The position numbers and the translations under genes were made by a program. Source: SMWC01 sp045561055 (GTDB lineage: Bacteria; Pseudomonadota; Gammaproteobacteria; Steroidobacterales; Rariloculaceae). Taken from it: a stretch of DNA of 64,000 nt. Location of the stretch: assembly GCA_045561055.1 (NCBI GenBank), contig JBJKYL010000019.1:124001-188000 (forward strand). The letters run 5' to 3'. Position 1 is the stretch's first letter, and each line of letters starts with the position of its first letter. Below the pieces are notes generated by a model. That model saw only the letters and a list, made by a program, of their open reading frames with translations, searched no databases and was not told the DNA's origin. Of the stretch, positions 62,171-64,000 are shown piece by piece.

Positions 62171-62204
62171 AAAAAAACCCCGCGATAACACGGGGTTTCT
62201 TGTT
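62171..62204 (-). terminator. Rho-independent terminator downstream of the cold-shock gene
   Basis: The stem AAACCCCG (62175-62182) pairs with CGGGGTTT (62191-62198) over an 8-base loop, and A-rich and T-rich tracts flank it. Read on the minus strand it ends the cold-shock transcript with a T run. It may work in both directions. Confidence 0.9.
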
Positions 62205-62223
62205 TTTCAGCGTAGTTCGATCT

Positions 62224-62430
62224 CTACTCAGGAAGCGTGACCTTTGTCGCCTGTGGGCCTTTTTGGCTCATTTCTGTTTCCATGTTGACAACTTGATCTT
62301 CATGCAACGTATCTAAACCGCTCGCTTCTACTGCGGAGATATGAACAAAGACGTCCTTTCCACCATCCTCAGGAGATACAAAGCCGAAGCCTTTAGTTTT
62401 ATTGAACCACTTAACGGTACCTGTAATCAT
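62224..62430 (-). CDS. cspA: Cold-shock domain protein (CspA family)
   Basis: A 68-residue single cold-shock domain. The RNP1-like motif KGFGFVSPEDGGKDVFVHIS and the start MITGTVKWFNKTKGF carry the aromatic residues that bind single-stranded RNA and DNA. The ending QKGPQATKVTLPE is standard. It acts as an RNA chaperone in the cytoplasm. The transcript has a leader of about 160 bases from a predicted promoter, like cold-induced csp mRNAs, and a strong terminator 20 bp after the stop. Confidence 0.95.
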   Translation of the reverse strand: MITGTVKWFNKTKGFGFVSPEDGGKDVFVHISAVEASGLDTLHEDQVVNMETEMSQKGPQATKVTLPE

Positions 62431-62764
62431 CTAATTAACCTCTAAATAAATTAAACACTCACGTTCAATTGCAAAAATGGAAAGGCGATATACAGGAGAT
62501 ACCGTAGCAAACTTCTGAAACGGCTAACTAATCGTGCAATAAGAACTTCTATAGGTACTATCCTCTTTTTTCATAGTATGAGGATCGTACTTAATCCCTA
62601 ATATAGCCCTGATTCGCTGATTTGCAAGGTTTTTAGATGTTAATTAACAATCATATCGACAGTTGGCTGCGGTATTTCTTTGCCAAGATTTGTGTCGATA
62701 GGGCGTGCGTGAGAAAGTCGACGTTGCCTTAATTAAGGTTCCGGTATTATTTATTAAGATGTAT
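62431..62764 (-). promoter_or_regulatory. Promoter and long 5' leader of the cold-shock gene
   Basis: On the minus strand TTGCAA (62622-62627) and TATATT (62600-62605) are spaced 16 bp, placing the start near 62593 and a leader of about 160 bases before the ATG at 62430. The leader contains an inverted repeat TACTAT/ATAGTA at 62556-62578. Leaders of this length fold to control translation of E. coli cspA at low temperature. The rest of the gap up to the AsmA-like gene holds nothing else recognisable. Confidence 0.55.
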
Positions 62765-64000
62765 TCAGTCAGACATCAACTCGCTTTCGTATGTTTGAGG
62801 TTTTTCCTGTAGCTCAATTCTGAGAGCTTCCCGTTGTATTGCCTCGTTAAAAAAAAAGCTCGGCAGAGGCTCATTTACATTGCCTGTGAGCGCCAAAGGA
62901 ATCGGATTACCGATCAATCTATCCATTGTTTCGCAACCGGGAATACCAGAACTTTCCGTCAGTATAGCGCTGAGATCGTAGTTAATATCTCGAGTAGTTA
63001 GGTCTGTCTGTCCACGGCCTGTGAATTCTATGAATTTTGCGGTGGCGTGAAGGTCGCCCGTTCGCGCGATACCATCCGTTACAATTGCGCTGCCGCGTAG
63101 TAGCTGGAAAGCAGTGAAATCAACTTCCGTCTCGACAGGTCGGGGTAACCGACTAGCAGTATTGAAGGAATCACACATTGAATAGCCGAGGTTTATGTTC
63201 AACAGTGTGCCGCTACGAATAGCAAAATTTACGCGTCCGGTTGTTGTTTCAAACACATCGTTGATTTCGATGCCGATGCCACTTAGCGATAGGTCAAAAT
63301 TACCTGTACCGTTGAGAGCTGATGCGCCATAAAGTGCGACTAGTAATGGGTCAAGCTGCAGTTCTTCTGCGGAGCCTTCTAGGGATAATCGAGGCACTCC
63401 CGCGCGTGCGTCGAGTTCGATAGTACCGTCCAGATTCCCTCCAGCAAGCATTGCTTTCGCTAACTCTATTGCACCGACGCCCTCGTCAATAGCTAGAAAC
63501 GTTGATACATCTGAAAGCTGTATGCCCGCAAGCCTAAGGTTACCCGCCGTTATTTCTCCGTTCATTTTAAAGTTATGCATAGCTTCGGTTGGCAGTTCGA
63601 TCGGACGGTTGTTCAAGGCTGGGGTTCCGCCATCTATATTCATCGGTAGTGGTAGGTAACGATCGACGTTGATAGTGTCGATCGCCAGGCTGAAGTCATA
63701 TTCTGGGTTACTAAATTCCTGGATGGTTAGGTCACCCGTAACGACGCTACCGTCTAGTTCCAATCGCATGTCCTCAAAGATCCCGCGGTTATTTGTCACA
63801 TCTAATCGTGTGTCGATAGCGACGCTGTTGAACACCGTAGAGTCCGCTGTTACTGGCGCCGATTTGTCGAAGCGACGGAGCAGTTCTTTTGGGTTGAAGT
63901 TCTGAATTTGTATGGAGCCAGTTATTTGCGGCGATCCGGTTAGAAATTGGCTAGCCGTCAAATTGCCGGTTCCGTTGAGTCCGAGTGCCTGCGTATCAAA
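62765..64000 (-). CDS. AsmA-family protein, C-terminal part (runs off the right edge)
   Basis: About 411 codons of an envelope protein whose frame stays open to the window edge. The repeating strand-rich pattern, with IDTRLDVTNNRGIFEDMRLE, LAAGGLDG-like blocks (MLAGGNLDGTIELDARAG), GTGNFDLSLSGIG and FAIRSGTLLNINLGYSMCD, is typical of the AsmA C-terminal domain. Near the C-terminus it has ELSAILTESSG-like strands and ends in a charged tail. AsmA-family proteins span the periplasm and are linked to phospholipid transport to the outer membrane. The N-terminal anchor is outside the window. Confidence 0.85.
   Translation of the reverse strand, partial: FDTQALGLNGTGNLTASQFLTGSPQITGSIQIQNFNPKELLRRFDKSAPVTADSTVFNSVAIDTRLDVTNNRGIFEDMRLELDGSVVTGDLTIQEFSNPEYDFSLAIDTINVDRYLPLPMNIDGGTPALNNRPIELPTEAMHNFKMNGEITAGNLRLAGIQLSDVSTFLAIDEGVGAIELAKAMLAGGNLDGTIELDARAGVPRLSLEGSAEELQLDPLLVALYGASALNGTGNFDLSLSGIGIEINDVFETTTGRVNFAIRSGTLLNINLGYSMCDSFNTASRLPRPVETEVDFTAFQLLRGSAIVTDGIARTGDLHATAKFIEFTGRGQTDLTTRDINYDLSAILTESSGIPGCETMDRLIGNPIPLALTGNVNEPLPSFFFNEAIQREALRIELQEKPQTYESELMSD

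Overview
The window is 64 kb of a diderm (Gram-negative type) bacterium with roughly 50% GC. Many products carry Sec, Tat or lipoprotein signals, and there are TonB-receptor, AsmA, DUF481 and DUF945/YdgA-type envelope proteins. The mix of DUF6491, DUF945, a tripartite tricarboxylate transporter, RarA and a conserved 86-residue small protein suggests an uncultured, perhaps marine, gammaproteobacterium or a close relative. Nothing in the window fixes the lineage, and the type of heme pathway is unusual for that group. No phage, insertion sequence or CRISPR array was seen.

Region 1-3.5 kb: a tctCBA uptake operon (tctA runs off the left edge), divergent from an exported M20 peptidase. Region 3.6-14.9 kb: one unbroken minus-strand operon, hemA-hemC-hemD-hemB-hemL-[histidine kinase]-[response regulator]-hemE-hemQ-hemH-[FAD amine oxidase]. 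Most genes overlap or nearly touch. It runs from glutamyl-tRNA to heme and ends in coproporphyrin-type (HemQ/ChdC and CpfC-like HemH) rather than protoporphyrin-type enzymes. A two-component system sits in the middle, and two TGTCAC direct repeats with an 11-bp period, a layout used by PhoB/OmpR regulators, lie upstream of hemA. This is the most interesting system in the window.

Region 15-28.3 kb: an APH-fold kinase, DUF945 and small secreted proteins, a run of exported hydrolases (a cyclase-family protein and two alpha/beta hydrolases), an exported NAD(P)-binding protein, a deoxyinosine-type DNA glycosylase, DUF481, rarA, a PD-(D/E)XK nuclease with paired cysteines, and a periplasmic cyclophilin.

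Region 28.4-46.2 kb is a mosaic accessory stretch. It holds three of the four intact DUF6152 paralogues and the remnant of a related gene, a tRNA-Arg(TCG) followed by a compositionally different metallo-beta-lactamase-fold gene, an ADP-ribosylglycohydrolase lipoprotein and a nuclease/phosphatase-fold protein. A cupin and a DUF1501/DUF1800 pair follow, the latter with a 17-G tract, and then three adjacent genes each related to aromatic-acid decarboxylases. It ends with a decayed RRM gene.

Region 46.2-64 kb: a small conserved protein, a sulfatase lipoprotein with a repeat linker, a cobalamin riboswitch followed by a BtuB-like receptor and a DUF6580 membrane protein, a phospholipase D lipoprotein, the fourth DUF6152 gene, a parvulin/HupE pair, an M23 peptidase, a penicillin-acylase-family enzyme, a GT9 glycosyltransferase, DUF4159, a cold-shock gene with its own promoter, long leader and terminator, and the 3' part of an AsmA-family gene at the right edge.
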